In this document: positions 1-7,097 of the stretch, in pieces
Layout of the letters: each line of letters opens with the position of its first letter
Numbering within the stretch: position 1 is the stretch's first letter
DNA from: Clostridia bacterium
GTDB taxonomy: Bacteria > Bacillota > Clostridia > Oscillospirales > QAKW01
Assembly (NCBI GenBank): GCA_017482195.1
Contig: JAFUNM010000055.1
Coordinates: forward strand, 1-45,602
Length of the DNA stretch: 45,602 nucleotides
Direction of reading: 5' to 3'
The notes under the pieces: generated by a model
Seen by the model: only the letters and a program-made list of their open reading frames with translations
Databases searched by the model: none
What the model was told of the DNA's origin: nothing
Program-made: the position numbers and the translations under genes

Positions 1-805
1 AATCGTTATGACCGTGCCACTCCAGCAGTTCGCTGGGCACCTGGGAATAGTGCTGCAGACCGTAGATGATTCCCGGTACGCTGCGGGGCAGGGAAACTTC
101 GGTATAAGGAACTCCGTATCCCATCGTATCGCAGGCGCGGATCCGTACGGGAATGCCCGCCTTACGGGACATCTCCATTAATTCATTGACAAAGGGCACC
201 ACAAACCCGAAAAAGTCCGCTCTGGTGATATCCTCCAAATGGCAGCGGGGCATCACTCCGGCCTCAAAGGCCTGTGCCACGGTGGACAGATACTGATCCA
301 TAGCCTGACGGCGGGTCATTTTCAGTTTGTTAAAAATATGGTAATCACTGCAGGAAACCCAAATGCCGGTCTCCCGAATGCCCAGATCCTTCACCAATTT
401 AAAGTCCTCTTTATTAGCACGGATCCAGGTGGTGATCTCCGGAAATCTCAGGCCCAGCTCCTGGCAGCGGCGCAGGGCCTCCCGATCCTTTTCGCTGTAA
501 ACAAAAAACTCCGTCTGGCGGATGATCCCATAGGGGCCGCCCAGCTTGGAGAGCAGCTTATAGATTTCCACGATCTGCTCCACCGTGTAGGGCTCCACCG
601 ACTGCATTCCGTCCCGCAAAGAGGTATCGGTAATCCATATCTCCTCGGGCATTCCCAAAGGCACCCTCCGATGATTGAAGGTAACCTTGGGGATCTCGGT
701 ATAGTTATAGATGTCCCGATACAGATTGGGGTCTTTAACATCCTGTAATTCATATTTATAGGTTTCGTCCTCCAACAAGTGGCTGACGCCGGATAATTCG
801 GGCAT
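1..805 (-). CDS. Re-citrate synthase / isopropylmalate synthase-family enzyme (partial, C-terminus off the window)
   Basis: The first 268 residues of a DRE-TIM metallolyase that condenses acetyl-CoA with an alpha-keto acid. Visible motifs are TDTSLRDGMQS near residue 60, which carries the catalytic Arg and metal-binding Asp, RQTEFF, CHLEDITRAD, and the metal-binding HGHND at the cut end. The extended N-terminus and these motifs look more like the clostridial Re-citrate synthase group than classical LeuA, which usually reads DTTLRDGEQ. Substrate cannot be fixed from this part alone; homocitrate or isopropylmalate synthesis remain possible. ATG at 805 is chosen because AAGGA lies 8 bases upstream; an in-frame ATG at 814 would sit on the ribosome binding site. 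It has its own consensus promoter and is transcribed away from the XRE locus. Family is sure; exact reaction is an inference. Confidence 0.8.
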   Translation of the reverse strand, partial: MPELSGVSHLLEDETYKYELQDVKDPNLYRDIYNYTEIPKVTFNHRRVPLGMPEEIWITDTSLRDGMQSVEPYTVEQIVEIYKLLSKLGGPYGIIRQTEFFVYSEKDREALRRCQELGLRFPEITTWIRANKEDFKLVKDLGIRETGIWVSCSDYHIFNKLKMTRRQAMDQYLSTVAQAFEAGVMPRCHLEDITRADFFGFVVPFVNELMEMSRKAGIPVRIRACDTMGYGVPYTEVSLPRSVPGIIYGLQHYSQVPSELLEWHGHND

Positions 806-838
806 GGTATTCATCCTTTCTTTGAATTTGTGTATACA

Positions 839-866
839 ATTATACTTCCGTTTTTGAATTTGTCAA
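839..866 (-). promoter_or_regulatory. Sigma-A promoter of the citrate-synthase-like gene
   Basis: Reading the minus strand, TTGACA (861-866) and TATAAT (839-844) are both perfect consensus with a 16-base spacer. Just downstream is the 8-base palindrome TGTATACA (831-838), which matches the core of GntR-type operators (the B. subtilis gluconate operator contains TTGTATACAA). Confidence 0.8.
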
Positions 867-910
867 TACCTATTTTTATATATTTATTTTATATATGCCT
901 AAAATATGCC

Positions 911-942
911 AATCGCCCACAACGGGATTGTTGCGGGCGATT
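911..942 (-). terminator. Hairpin downstream of the 22-residue ORF
   Basis: AATCGCCC (911-918) pairs with GGGCGATT (935-942), and CAAC/GTTG extends the stem inward past one mismatch. On the minus strand it lies 6 bases past the stop of the small ORF. The following sequence has only a weak T-tract (ATATTTT), so termination may be inefficient. Confidence 0.5.
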
Positions 943-948
943 TATGCC

Positions 949-1017
949 TTACTCTTCTTTTTTATAGTAAAACGGTTTTCGACTCTTCCGGAATTTTTGA
1001 AGGTTTCTGTTGCTCAT
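949..1017 (-). CDS. Putative 22-residue basic microprotein divergent from the XRE gene
   Basis: A short ORF read as ATG ... TAA on the minus strand. It starts MSNRNLQKF and ends FYYKKEE, with eight Lys/Arg and two Glu and no hydrophobic stretch, so it is not a membrane-type toxin. Support for translation is a strong ribosome binding site (GGAGGG, 5 bases before the ATG). Support for transcription is a promoter with TTGATT and TATAAT separated by 17 bases, and a hairpin just after the stop. I do not recognise a family. It may be a real small protein controlled by the neighbouring XRE regulator, a degraded remnant of a longer gene, or a chance ORF in a regulatory RNA. Confidence 0.45.
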   Translation of the reverse strand: MSNRNLQKFRKSRKPFYYKKEE

Positions 1018-1030
1018 GCTATCCCTCCAA

Positions 1031-1135
1031 TTAGTCTTATAAGTTTCAATTATATCACTATAAGACTAATAAATCAAGCGTATAAGACTAATAAGCCATC
1101 AAAAAATGGTGTAATATAGTCATATAAGACTTAAT
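1031..1135. promoter_or_regulatory. Divergent promoter region with four TATAAGACTAAT operators
   Basis: The 104-base stretch holds TATAAGACTAA in inverse orientation at 1031-1041, direct copies at 1059-1070 and 1081-1092, and a near copy (TATAAGACTTAAT) at 1123-1135. Direct copies are 22 and 42 bases apart, close to two and four helical turns. The minus-strand promoter for the small ORF (-35 TTGATT at 1072-1077, -10 TATAAT at 1049-1054, spacer 17) has one copy inside its spacer and one downstream of the -10. The layout fits binding by the adjacent XRE protein, which would repress the microprotein and itself; this last step is inference. Confidence 0.7.
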
Positions 1136-1149
1136 TGGGAGCAACTTTC

Positions 1150-1431
1150 ATGAATGTTTCTGAACGCATAAGAATCCTTAGAGAAAAAGCAGGCTATTCA
1201 CAAAATATTCTTGCAGAACTTGCCGGCATTTCACAATCGCATCTTCGGCGTGTGGAACTCGGTCAATCCAGAATAACCGTTGATCATTTACAGATGATTT
1301 GCGATGCGCTCGGGATAAGTTTAAAAGAGTTTTTCGATTATACCGCAGAACAGGATGAGTTTTCAGAAGCGATTTCCAACTTATCCACAAAACAAAAGCA
1401 TCTTTTGATCGCTTTTTTGAAAAGTTTATAA
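1150..1431 (+). CDS. XRE-family helix-turn-helix transcriptional regulator
   Basis: A 93-residue Cro/C1-type DNA-binding protein. The HTH spans about residues 4-60: ERIRILREKAGYSQ, then LAELAGISQSHLRRVELGQ as the recognition region, ending in LQMICDALGISLKEFF. The last 30 residues form a short helical tail (SEAISNLSTKQ...), perhaps for dimerisation. ATG at 1150 is used because GGGAG sits 8 bases upstream; a TTG at 1135 would put that ribosome binding site inside the gene. It is divergent from a 22-residue ORF and the gap holds four repeats of one sequence, so it most likely regulates itself and that ORF. The target genes elsewhere are unknown. Confidence 0.88.
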   Translation: MNVSERIRILREKAGYSQNILAELAGISQSHLRRVELGQSRITVDHLQMICDALGISLKEFFDYTAEQDEFSEAISNLSTKQKHLLIAFLKSL

Positions 1432-1472
1432 AAAAGCAACAGAGCCTTAAATGCTCTGTTGCTTTTCTTTTT
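1432..1472. terminator. Bidirectional terminator between XRE gene and DUF436 gene
   Basis: A 14-base perfect stem, AAAAGCAACAGAGC (1432-1445) with GCTCTGTTGCTTTT (1453-1466), with a T-run on the plus strand and a T-run on the minus strand. It serves both convergent genes. Confidence 0.88.
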
Positions 1473-2022
1473 ACATTAAATCCTCATTATAAACTGCGCG
1501 GGTGCCGCCAATGCACTTAGGACGGGTTCTTGCTGCTAACAAAACAGCGGAACCGATCGTTTTTTGGGAAAGCCGTACGGGAACGGCCACCGTTTTGAGG
1601 TGCATTCCGATCAGAGTGCCGCCGATATCCAGCCCCGCATCTGCAGAGATCTTTTCCACCGCCACGGGGTCTGCCATCCGAGCATAAGCCGAAGTGGCAA
1701 ATGAACCGCCGGCCTTGGGCTGGGGCAATACATTCACGATCTCATACCCTCTTTTTTCCGCAATTGCCCTCTCTAAAATAAGAGCACGATTGAGATGCTC
1801 GCAGCATTGAGCAGCAAGAGCAACACCCGCCTCCCTGCAGGCTCTGCCGATACCGCAAACGATGGCTTCTCCCACCTCCAATGCGGAATGAGTGCCGATT
1901 TTTTCGCCCAGCACCTCACTGGAAGAGCAACCTACAACCAAAAGAGCCCCTTCTTTCAATTTTGCCAGAGCGATGAGCTCTCGGGCAGCGGTATAAGCTT
2001 GATTTTCAAAATCCTGAACCAT
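1471..2022 (-). CDS. DUF436/TIGR01440 family protein (YwlG-like)
   Basis: A 183-residue conserved Firmicutes protein of unknown biochemical role. It matches the YwlG/DUF436 family along its whole length. Characteristic stretches are VVGCSSSEVLGEKIG near the N-terminus, the Cys-containing QCCEHLNRAL, NVLPQPKAGGSFAT, and AGLDIGGTLIGMHL toward the C-terminus. There is no signal peptide or membrane segment, so it is cytoplasmic. ATG at 2022 (MVQDF...) has AGGA 9 bases upstream; an ATG six codons earlier lacks any ribosome binding site. It is divergent from the PRC-barrel gene with only 38 bases between them, so the two must share a compact regulatory region. Family is clear; function is not known. 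Confidence 0.85.
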   Translation of the reverse strand: MVQDFENQAYTAARELIALAKLKEGALLVVGCSSSEVLGEKIGTHSALEVGEAIVCGIGRACREAGVALAAQCCEHLNRALILERAIAEKRGYEIVNVLPQPKAGGSFATSAYARMADPVAVEKISADAGLDIGGTLIGMHLKTVAVPVRLSQKTIGSAVLLAARTRPKCIGGTRAVYNEDLM

Positions 2023-2060
2023 TTTATTTTTTCCTCGCATAGACTAGAATAGGTGATATT

Positions 2061-2300
2061 ATGGAATTTTCCTTTGAGTGCTTAAAAGAAAAAGAGGTCA
2101 TCGTGGTTTGCTCCGGTCGGAAGCTCGGGTTCCCCCGGGACTTTATCATCGATTGCGACTGCGGTAAGATTGAAGCGCTGATCCTCTGCCACAGAGGCTT
2201 TTCTTTCTTTCAAAGAAATGAGATCCGAATTCCCTGGTGTGATGTGGAACGGATCGGCGAGGATGTGATCTGGGTCTGCCGGGAGCCGCCCACCTGTTAA
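2061..2300 (+). CDS. YlmC/YmxH-family PRC-barrel protein
   Basis: A 79-residue single-domain PRC-barrel protein of the YlmC/YmxH group, small beta-barrel proteins found in spore-forming Firmicutes and often annotated as sporulation-linked. The pattern is typical: LKEKEVIVVCSGRKLGFPRD, then IDCDCGKIEALILC, then EIRIPWCDVERIGEDVIWV. The ribosome binding site AGGTGA sits 4 bases ahead of the ATG. The protein is cysteine-rich for its size (six Cys). It is followed at once by a strong terminator, so it appears to be a single-gene transcript. Confidence 0.85.
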   Translation: MEFSFECLKEKEVIVVCSGRKLGFPRDFIIDCDCGKIEALILCHRGFSFFQRNEIRIPWCDVERIGEDVIWVCREPPTC

Positions 2301-2333
2301 TATATTATAATCCTTTTTACTTAAAAACGCAAG

Positions 2334-2361
2334 AAAAACGCCCCGCAGGGGGCGTTTTTTT
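2334..2361. terminator. Bidirectional terminator
   Basis: AAAAACGCCCC and GGGGCGTTTTT form an 11-base stem around a 4-base loop, with T-runs on both strands. It ends the PRC-barrel transcript and, in the other direction, the oxidoreductase transcript. Confidence 0.88.
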
Positions 2362-3667
2362 ATTTATAGCGATTTTCAAATCCAAGCTCTTGCATATATT
2401 CATCTATACTGACCACGGTATTTCGGCGCCTTGCCCGCTCGGCGGCAAAGCCGATGAAATGATTTTTCACCGAGGTATCGATGGTGGCAATGCTGTGGCC
2501 GGTGTAGGTACCGGCGAGGGACTCATAAAGATCCCGCAAGATCCCGTCATCTCCGCCGCCGTGACCGCCCACAATGCTTTCATCGGTTTTCAGTACCGAA
2601 ACTGCAGTATGTTTTTTCCCCTCAAAGGTGAAAATCCGAATTTCCGTATCGGAGGCATTGGCATAAAGCTCACCCTTCGTTCCGAAAATACGGATATACC
2701 GCCCGCCCTCGTTAAAGGCATTCACAGAGAAGCTGGCGGTAGCACCGCCCTCAAACTCCAAATTGACCACCTGGTGATCCGTTACATCATTATTGGCATG
2801 ATAGACGCAAAGACCGTAATCCGTATTCTGTAATACAGGCAAAACCTCTTCATCATCCGGAATACGTTTGGTAGAAATGCCCTTGGTGATCCCCCGCCGG
2901 TAGAAGTTACGTTCGGTGCGATCCTCATAGTAGATCTTCATGCAATTGTAGGGACAGGTCTCCCCTACCGGACAGCCGCCGTCGGCGCAGCGCACCGGCG
3001 CGCCCTCCGGCGCCTGCTCAGGCGTAAAATGGGTAAGGCTGCCGAAGGATTGCACCTGCTTGCAGGGCCGATCCATCAGCCATTGAATGATATCCAGATC
3101 ATGGCAACTTTTGGCCAACAGCATCGGGCTAGACTCTGCTTCACTGTGCCATTGACCGCGTACATAACTGCTGCTGTAGTGAATATGGCCGACGCCCTCC
3201 ACCATCACTAACGACATGGGTGTTCCGATGGTATCAGCCAACAGCAATTCTTTTACCTTCCGATAAAAAGGAGCGTACCGCAAAACATGGCAGACCAAAA
3301 CGGTCACTCCGGCCTCCTGAGCAGCATGGGCAATATCTGCGCACTCTTCCGGAGTGGGAGCCACCGGCTTTTCCAAAAGCAGATGATACCCCAGGGCAAT
3401 GGCCTCCATAGCCGGTTCATAATGATCCTTGTCCATGGTGGCAATGATCGCCAGATCTGCCACTTTCGGCTGGGAAAGGATCTGCCGCCAATCCGTATAA
3501 CAGGCCTCCGGCCCGATACCAAGGATATCCCTCATTTTTTTCAGGCATATTTCCTTCGGATCCGCCACCGCCACGACCTGATATTTTTCCGGCAGTTCTG
3601 CCATTCGTTTTGCAAATCCGTTTCCTCGGGATCCGCACCCGAGGATCACAACCTTGATTGGCTTCAT
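2360..3667 (-). CDS. Gfo/Idh/MocA-family NAD(P)-dependent oxidoreductase
   Basis: A 435-residue soluble dehydrogenase, probably acting on a sugar, inositol or related polyol. The N-terminal Rossmann fold has the nucleotide-binding GCGSRGNGFA near residue 10. EKPVAPTPEE near residue 100 is the catalytic-Lys motif of the family. SCHDLDIIQW, with its conserved His, lies at about 195. The C-terminal half forms the substrate-binding beta-sheet domain. A cysteine cluster (CADGGCPVGETCPYNC, about 230-245) is a known insertion in one branch of the family. ATG at 3667 has AAGGAGA 5 bases upstream and starts MKPIKVVILG. It is monocistronic, with terminators on both sides. The true substrate cannot be told from sequence. 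Confidence 0.85.
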   Translation of the reverse strand: MKPIKVVILGCGSRGNGFAKRMAELPEKYQVVAVADPKEICLKKMRDILGIGPEACYTDWRQILSQPKVADLAIIATMDKDHYEPAMEAIALGYHLLLEKPVAPTPEECADIAHAAQEAGVTVLVCHVLRYAPFYRKVKELLLADTIGTPMSLVMVEGVGHIHYSSSYVRGQWHSEAESSPMLLAKSCHDLDIIQWLMDRPCKQVQSFGSLTHFTPEQAPEGAPVRCADGGCPVGETCPYNCMKIYYEDRTERNFYRRGITKGISTKRIPDDEEVLPVLQNTDYGLCVYHANNDVTDHQVVNLEFEGGATASFSVNAFNEGGRYIRIFGTKGELYANASDTEIRIFTFEGKKHTAVSVLKTDESIVGGHGGGDDGILRDLYESLAGTYTGHSIATIDTSVKNHFIGFAAERARRRNTVVSIDEYMQELGFENRYK

Positions 3668-3730
3668 AAGATTCTCCTTTTCAACAAAGCTATTACCTTC
3701 ATAATATAGAAACTTCTGCAAAAATAAAAC

Positions 3731-3754
3731 ATGATTTTATCCGCAATCATTATA
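3731..3754 (-). promoter_or_regulatory. Possible promoter -10 and inverted repeat ahead of the oxidoreductase gene
   Basis: On the minus strand a TATAAT (3749-3754) is immediately followed by the inverted repeat ATGATT-8-AATCAT (3731-3750). No good -35 box lies 16-18 bases upstream, which would fit a regulated promoter. Weak evidence. Confidence 0.3.
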
Positions 3755-3769
3755 ATTCCGTCCGCAAAC

Positions 3770-3808
3770 AAAAAAGCACCCGGAGAACTGCCCACCGGGT
3801 GCTTTTTT
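3770..3808. terminator. Bidirectional terminator after RNase J gene
   Basis: GCACCCGG (3776-3783) pairs with CCGGGTGC (3795-3802), flanked by six A and six T. On the minus strand it closes the RNase J transcript right after the stop codon. Confidence 0.88.
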
Positions 3809-3809
3809 G

Positions 3810-5714
3810 TTATACATCCATAATAATAGGAATGATCATAGGACTGCGCTTTGTTTTGGAGGAGATATAATGTGCCAGGGCATCCCTCATATCACTCTTG
3901 AGAGCCGCCCATTCCAGGTTGCCCCGGGAAAGGCTCTTTTTAAGGGCTGTCTCGGCCACATACCGCGCCTCACCCATCAGATCCTCATTTTCCCTAACAT
4001 AGATAAAACCGCGGGAAACGATATCAGGGCCGCTCAGCAGTTGTCCGGTCGTCTTATCAATAGCGGCGATCGCCAAAATAATGCCCTCCTGAGAGAGGAT
4101 GCGGCGATCCCGGAGTACAATGTTGCCCACATCCCCTACACCGCTGCCGTCCACCAGAATGGGAGCGGCCTGCACCGAGCCGGTGATTTTAGCGTTCTTC
4201 TTATCCAATTCCAGCACATTGCCGTTTTCACCTACAAAAATATGATCCTCCTCCATCCCGGTGGCCATAGCCAGGCGGGCGTGGGAGGCCAGATGATGGT
4301 ATTCACCGTGAACAGGCATGAAATACTGGGGCTTTACCAAGCTTAAGATCAGCTTCAGTTCCTCCTGGCAGGCGTGGCCGGACACGTGAACATCGGCCAT
4401 CTTATTGTCTACAACCGTTGCGCCCAGCTTTTCCAGCTCGTTGATAACGCGGCTGACCAGCCGTTCATTGCCGGGAATGGGCGAAGCAGAGATAATAATC
4501 AAATCATTGGAATCCACCGAGACGGTGCGGTGATCGGAAAAGGCCATCCGATAAAGGGCGCTCATAGGCTCCCCCTGAGAACCGGTCGTGATCAAGGTCA
4601 CTTTATTATGAGGATACTTGGACACCTGTTCCAGCGGGATCAGGGTTCCCTTGGGCATTTTGAGATACCCCAGCTCCTGCGCCACCGCAATAACACTCTC
4701 CATGGAACGGCCGGAGGCAGCCACCTTACGGCCGAACTTCACCGAGGCATCGATGATCTGCTGCACCCGATGGACATTGGAGGCAAAGGAGGCCACAATG
4801 ATCCGTTTGTCAGGCGCACCTTCAAAGATGGAAAGCAGGGCATTACCCACCGTTTTTTCAGAGGTGGCCATGCCGGGCTTTCCGGCATTGGTGGAATCGG
4901 CCATCAGCAGCAGTACCCCTTCCTTGCCCAGTTCACCGATGCGGGCCAGATCAATGGGTCTTCCATGTATGGGCGTCGTATCGATTTTAAAATCGCCGGT
5001 ATGGACAACAATGCCCACCGGAGTGCGAATGGCGAAGCCGACTGCATCGGGGATGGAGTGATTCACCTTGATAAACTCCACTTTAAAGCAGCCACGCTCG
5101 ATGACCGAGCCGGGCTTGGTCTCCATCAGCATGGCGGTCTTATCCATCCGATGCTCCGCCAGCTTACGGCGCACCAAGCCTAAGGTCAGCTTATTCCCGT
5201 AGACCGGCACATTCATTTCTTTTAATACATAGGGCAGCGCACCGATATGATCCTCATGGCCGTGGGTCAAAAAGATACCCCGTACCTTTTCGGCATTCTT
5301 TCTCAAATAAGTGATATCGGGGATCACCAGATCCACACCCAGCTGATCGTCATCGGGGAAGGCCATGCCGCAATCAATGATGATGATATCGTTTTCATAC
5401 TCAAAGACGGTCATGTTTTTCCCGATCTCATCCAAGCCGCCCAAGGGAATGATCTTCAGTTTGGATGCCGGCTTGCGGCTCTTTTTAGGAGCCGCCGGCT
5501 TCTTCGCGGCCGGCTTTTTTACAGGTGCTGTTTTTTTGGTCTGCTGGGAGGCGATCTTCTCCCCGGGCATCCCGCCGCCCCGCTTACCGCCGGCGGCCCG
5601 GATCATATCCTGATTGGAAAGCAATTCCTCTAAATTCAGTTTCTCAACATTGCGCCGACTCTTCGCACTGCGTGCTTTGGCACGCTCGATGGTTTGTTTT
5701 TTTGTGTTTTGCAT
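3810..5714 (-). CDS. rnj: Ribonuclease J
   Basis: A 634-residue metallo-beta-lactamase/beta-CASP ribonuclease with 5'-3' exonuclease and endonuclease activity, central to mRNA decay and rRNA maturation in Firmicutes. The zinc motif HGHEDHIG is at 151-158. Further motifs are NHSIPDA, HTGDFKID, DSTNAGKPG, ITTGSQGEP and HVSGHA, all intact. The core starts near residue 85; ahead of it is a basic Lys/Ala/Pro-rich extension (for example KKPAAKKPAAPKK) absent from B. subtilis RNase J1 (about 555 residues). This tail is likely disordered and may bind RNA or a partner. ATG at 5714 has AAGGA 6 bases upstream. The gene is preceded by a leader with a 19-codon ORF ending 3 bases before this start. Confidence 0.96.
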   Translation of the reverse strand: MQNTKKQTIERAKARSAKSRRNVEKLNLEELLSNQDMIRAAGGKRGGGMPGEKIASQQTKKTAPVKKPAAKKPAAPKKSRKPASKLKIIPLGGLDEIGKNMTVFEYENDIIIIDCGMAFPDDDQLGVDLVIPDITYLRKNAEKVRGIFLTHGHEDHIGALPYVLKEMNVPVYGNKLTLGLVRRKLAEHRMDKTAMLMETKPGSVIERGCFKVEFIKVNHSIPDAVGFAIRTPVGIVVHTGDFKIDTTPIHGRPIDLARIGELGKEGVLLLMADSTNAGKPGMATSEKTVGNALLSIFEGAPDKRIIVASFASNVHRVQQIIDASVKFGRKVAASGRSMESVIAVAQELGYLKMPKGTLIPLEQVSKYPHNKVTLITTGSQGEPMSALYRMAFSDHRTVSVDSNDLIIISASPIPGNERLVSRVINELEKLGATVVDNKMADVHVSGHACQEELKLILSLVKPQYFMPVHGEYHHLASHARLAMATGMEEDHIFVGENGNVLELDKKNAKITGSVQAAPILVDGSGVGDVGNIVLRDRRILSQEGIILAIAAIDKTTGQLLSGPDIVSRGFIYVRENEDLMGEARYVAETALKKSLSRGNLEWAALKSDMRDALAHYISSKTKRSPMIIPIIMDV

Positions 5715-5717
5715 TTT

Positions 5718-5777
5718 TTATCCTTTCTGACAATAACAAACGAGCCTCTTGAAAAAACACATTTCAAAAGGGATCAT
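5718..5777 (-). CDS. Putative leader ORF upstream of rnj
   Basis: A 19-codon ORF, MIPFEMCFFKRLVCYCQKG, read on the minus strand. It has its own strong ribosome binding site (AGGAGG, 5 bases before the ATG), and its stop codon overlaps the end of the rnj ribosome binding site, 3 bases before the rnj start. Its AGGAGG can be masked by a hairpin at 5779-5806. The arrangement suggests translational coupling or leader-peptide control of rnj. No known family; chance occurrence is possible. Confidence 0.45.
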   Translation of the reverse strand: MIPFEMCFFKRLVCYCQKG

Positions 5778-5778
5778 A

Positions 5779-5830
5779 AAGCCTCCTATAGGCGATCCGA
5801 AGGCTTATTTAATAACAGAGAAGCTCTGTT
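5779..5830 (-). promoter_or_regulatory. RNA hairpins in the rnj leader
   Basis: Two inverted repeats lie between the rnj promoter and the leader ORF. AACAGAG/CTCTGTT (5814-5820 and 5824-5830) is a perfect 7-base stem. GAAGGCTT with AAGCCTCC (5799-5806 and 5779-5786, one G-U pair in RNA) buries the AGGAGG of the leader ORF. Such a structure could switch translation of the leader ORF and so of rnj. Confidence 0.5.
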
Positions 5831-5849
5831 TACGTTCAAAGTCAATTCT

Positions 5850-5878
5850 ATTATATCCGATTTTTCCAAAAATTACAA
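5850..5878 (-). promoter_or_regulatory. Sigma-A promoter of rnj
   Basis: Minus strand TTGTAA (5873-5878), a 17-base spacer, and TATAAT (5850-5855). The -35 hexamer is formed by the last sense codon and stop codon of tmcAL, so the rnj promoter overlaps the end of the upstream gene. Confidence 0.65.
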
Positions 5879-6994
5879 CTTTATTTTGGCGATCCGCCGA
5901 TATTCCTCTCCGCTGGGGGTCGGCTGCTCACTCCAGCAGTTCCAGAGATCGGTGGCATTCCGCTCCGCCCCGAAGAAGGCGGCAGAGGCCTCTTCACAGT
6001 CCTTTCCCGAATGGCAGACAGGCAAAGCAGCCGTCTTTTTCAGCTGACGAAGCAAGGCTCTGCCCCGTTCTCCCACAGCCAACACCCGCAGATAAGGCAC
6101 CGCGGCCAGAGGAAGGTCTTTTTTGATCCCTAAGGCCGCAGCCATTACCGCACGGCGCAGCTTTGCATGGGAATACCGTTTCGTCTTGATGCGATCATAA
6201 AGGGCGGAAAGGCTCTCACTTTCAGACAGGGCTGCAAGAATGCGGTTTTCCAACCCCTCGCTGATATTGGCGCAGGCTCTCAGCTGCTCTGCCGATTTGG
6301 TCTTTAAAAGGGTCATAAGCCCCCGTTCGGCAGCCTTGCGATCCAATGCCGGCCCTTGCCCCAGGGGGCAAAAGCGGTCAAATTGTTCCCGATGGGCGCG
6401 GATATAGGAGGCAGAGGCAACCGTACCTACAGGCTCTCCGTCATGGGGTGCACAGCGTAAAATGCCGCAAAAGTCCAGCCCCCGGTCAAGACAAGCGCGG
6501 ATATAGCCGCAGGCCAACAGGTTATTCGGTTCTTTTAAAAAGATACTCTCTTCAGGGCAAAGGGTCTCCAAAGCCGCCTGGCGGGCAGCGCCGTAAGAAA
6601 GACCCTGCTCCATTTTTTTCTTGAGAACAGGCGCTAATGCCTCCTCTGAAACCGAGGCTAGTTTCACCAACGGAGCAAGATCCTGCGTTTCCGTACCGAA
6701 AGCCAGGGTCACCGGTTGCCCCAAGGTTGCAGCCAGCTCCACTCCCTTGGCCCCAAAGCGGTCTCCGTCGGATAAAACGAAGGGGATGGGCAGCTCCAGC
6801 ACCAGATCAGCACCGTTTGCCACCGCCGCTTCGGCACGGCTCCATTTATCAAAAGCGGCCGGCTCTCCCCGCTGTACAAAGGCACCGCTCATGATGCAGA
6901 CGGTATAATCGCCCTCTTTGGAAGGCAGATTATTTAATAAATAACGGTGACCGTTATGAAAGGGATTAAATTCGCTGATCACGCAATATATCAT
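5873..6994 (-). CDS. tmcAL: tRNA(Met) cytidine acetate ligase (TmcAL, YlbM)
   Basis: A 373-residue nucleotidyltransferase-like enzyme that uses ATP and acetate to make N4-acetylcytidine at the wobble position of elongator tRNA-Met. The N-terminus carries the HIGH-type motif ISEFNPFHNGHRYLL (about 7-21), followed by VCIMSGAFVQRGEPA, DLVLELP and the GAKGVELA region; the C-terminal helical part (KTKRYSHAKLRRAVMAAALGI) is also typical. The length is close to the B. subtilis protein. AGGAGG lies 10 bases before the ATG. It is back to back with acetate kinase, which makes sense since acetate is a TmcAL substrate, though shared control is only inferred. Confidence 0.93.
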   Translation of the reverse strand: MIYCVISEFNPFHNGHRYLLNNLPSKEGDYTVCIMSGAFVQRGEPAAFDKWSRAEAAVANGADLVLELPIPFVLSDGDRFGAKGVELAATLGQPVTLAFGTETQDLAPLVKLASVSEEALAPVLKKKMEQGLSYGAARQAALETLCPEESIFLKEPNNLLACGYIRACLDRGLDFCGILRCAPHDGEPVGTVASASYIRAHREQFDRFCPLGQGPALDRKAAERGLMTLLKTKSAEQLRACANISEGLENRILAALSESESLSALYDRIKTKRYSHAKLRRAVMAAALGIKKDLPLAAVPYLRVLAVGERGRALLRQLKKTAALPVCHSGKDCEEASAAFFGAERNATDLWNCWSEQPTPSGEEYRRIAKIKL

Positions 6995-7023
6995 TTTTCC
7001 TCTGCCTCCTTTGAAATTTTTAG

Positions 7024-7052
7024 TTGAAACTTTTATAAAAGTATTATATAAT
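7024..7052 (+). promoter_or_regulatory. Sigma-A promoter of ackA
   Basis: TTGAAA (7024-7029), a 17-base spacer, and a perfect TATAAT (7047-7052), 45 bases ahead of the ackA start. Confidence 0.8.
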
Positions 7053-7097
7053 AATTTGATGGAAAATAAAAGAGTTTTTTAAAGGAGATAGAAGAAG

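Noticed and set aside
239-748. Plus-strand frame opposite the citrate-synthase-like gene
   Set aside because: Antisense to a well-supported enzyme with promoter and ribosome binding site.
895-1119. Plus-strand 74-codon frame in the XRE upstream region
   Set aside because: No ribosome binding site; it runs through the hairpin, the small minus-strand ORF and the operator array.
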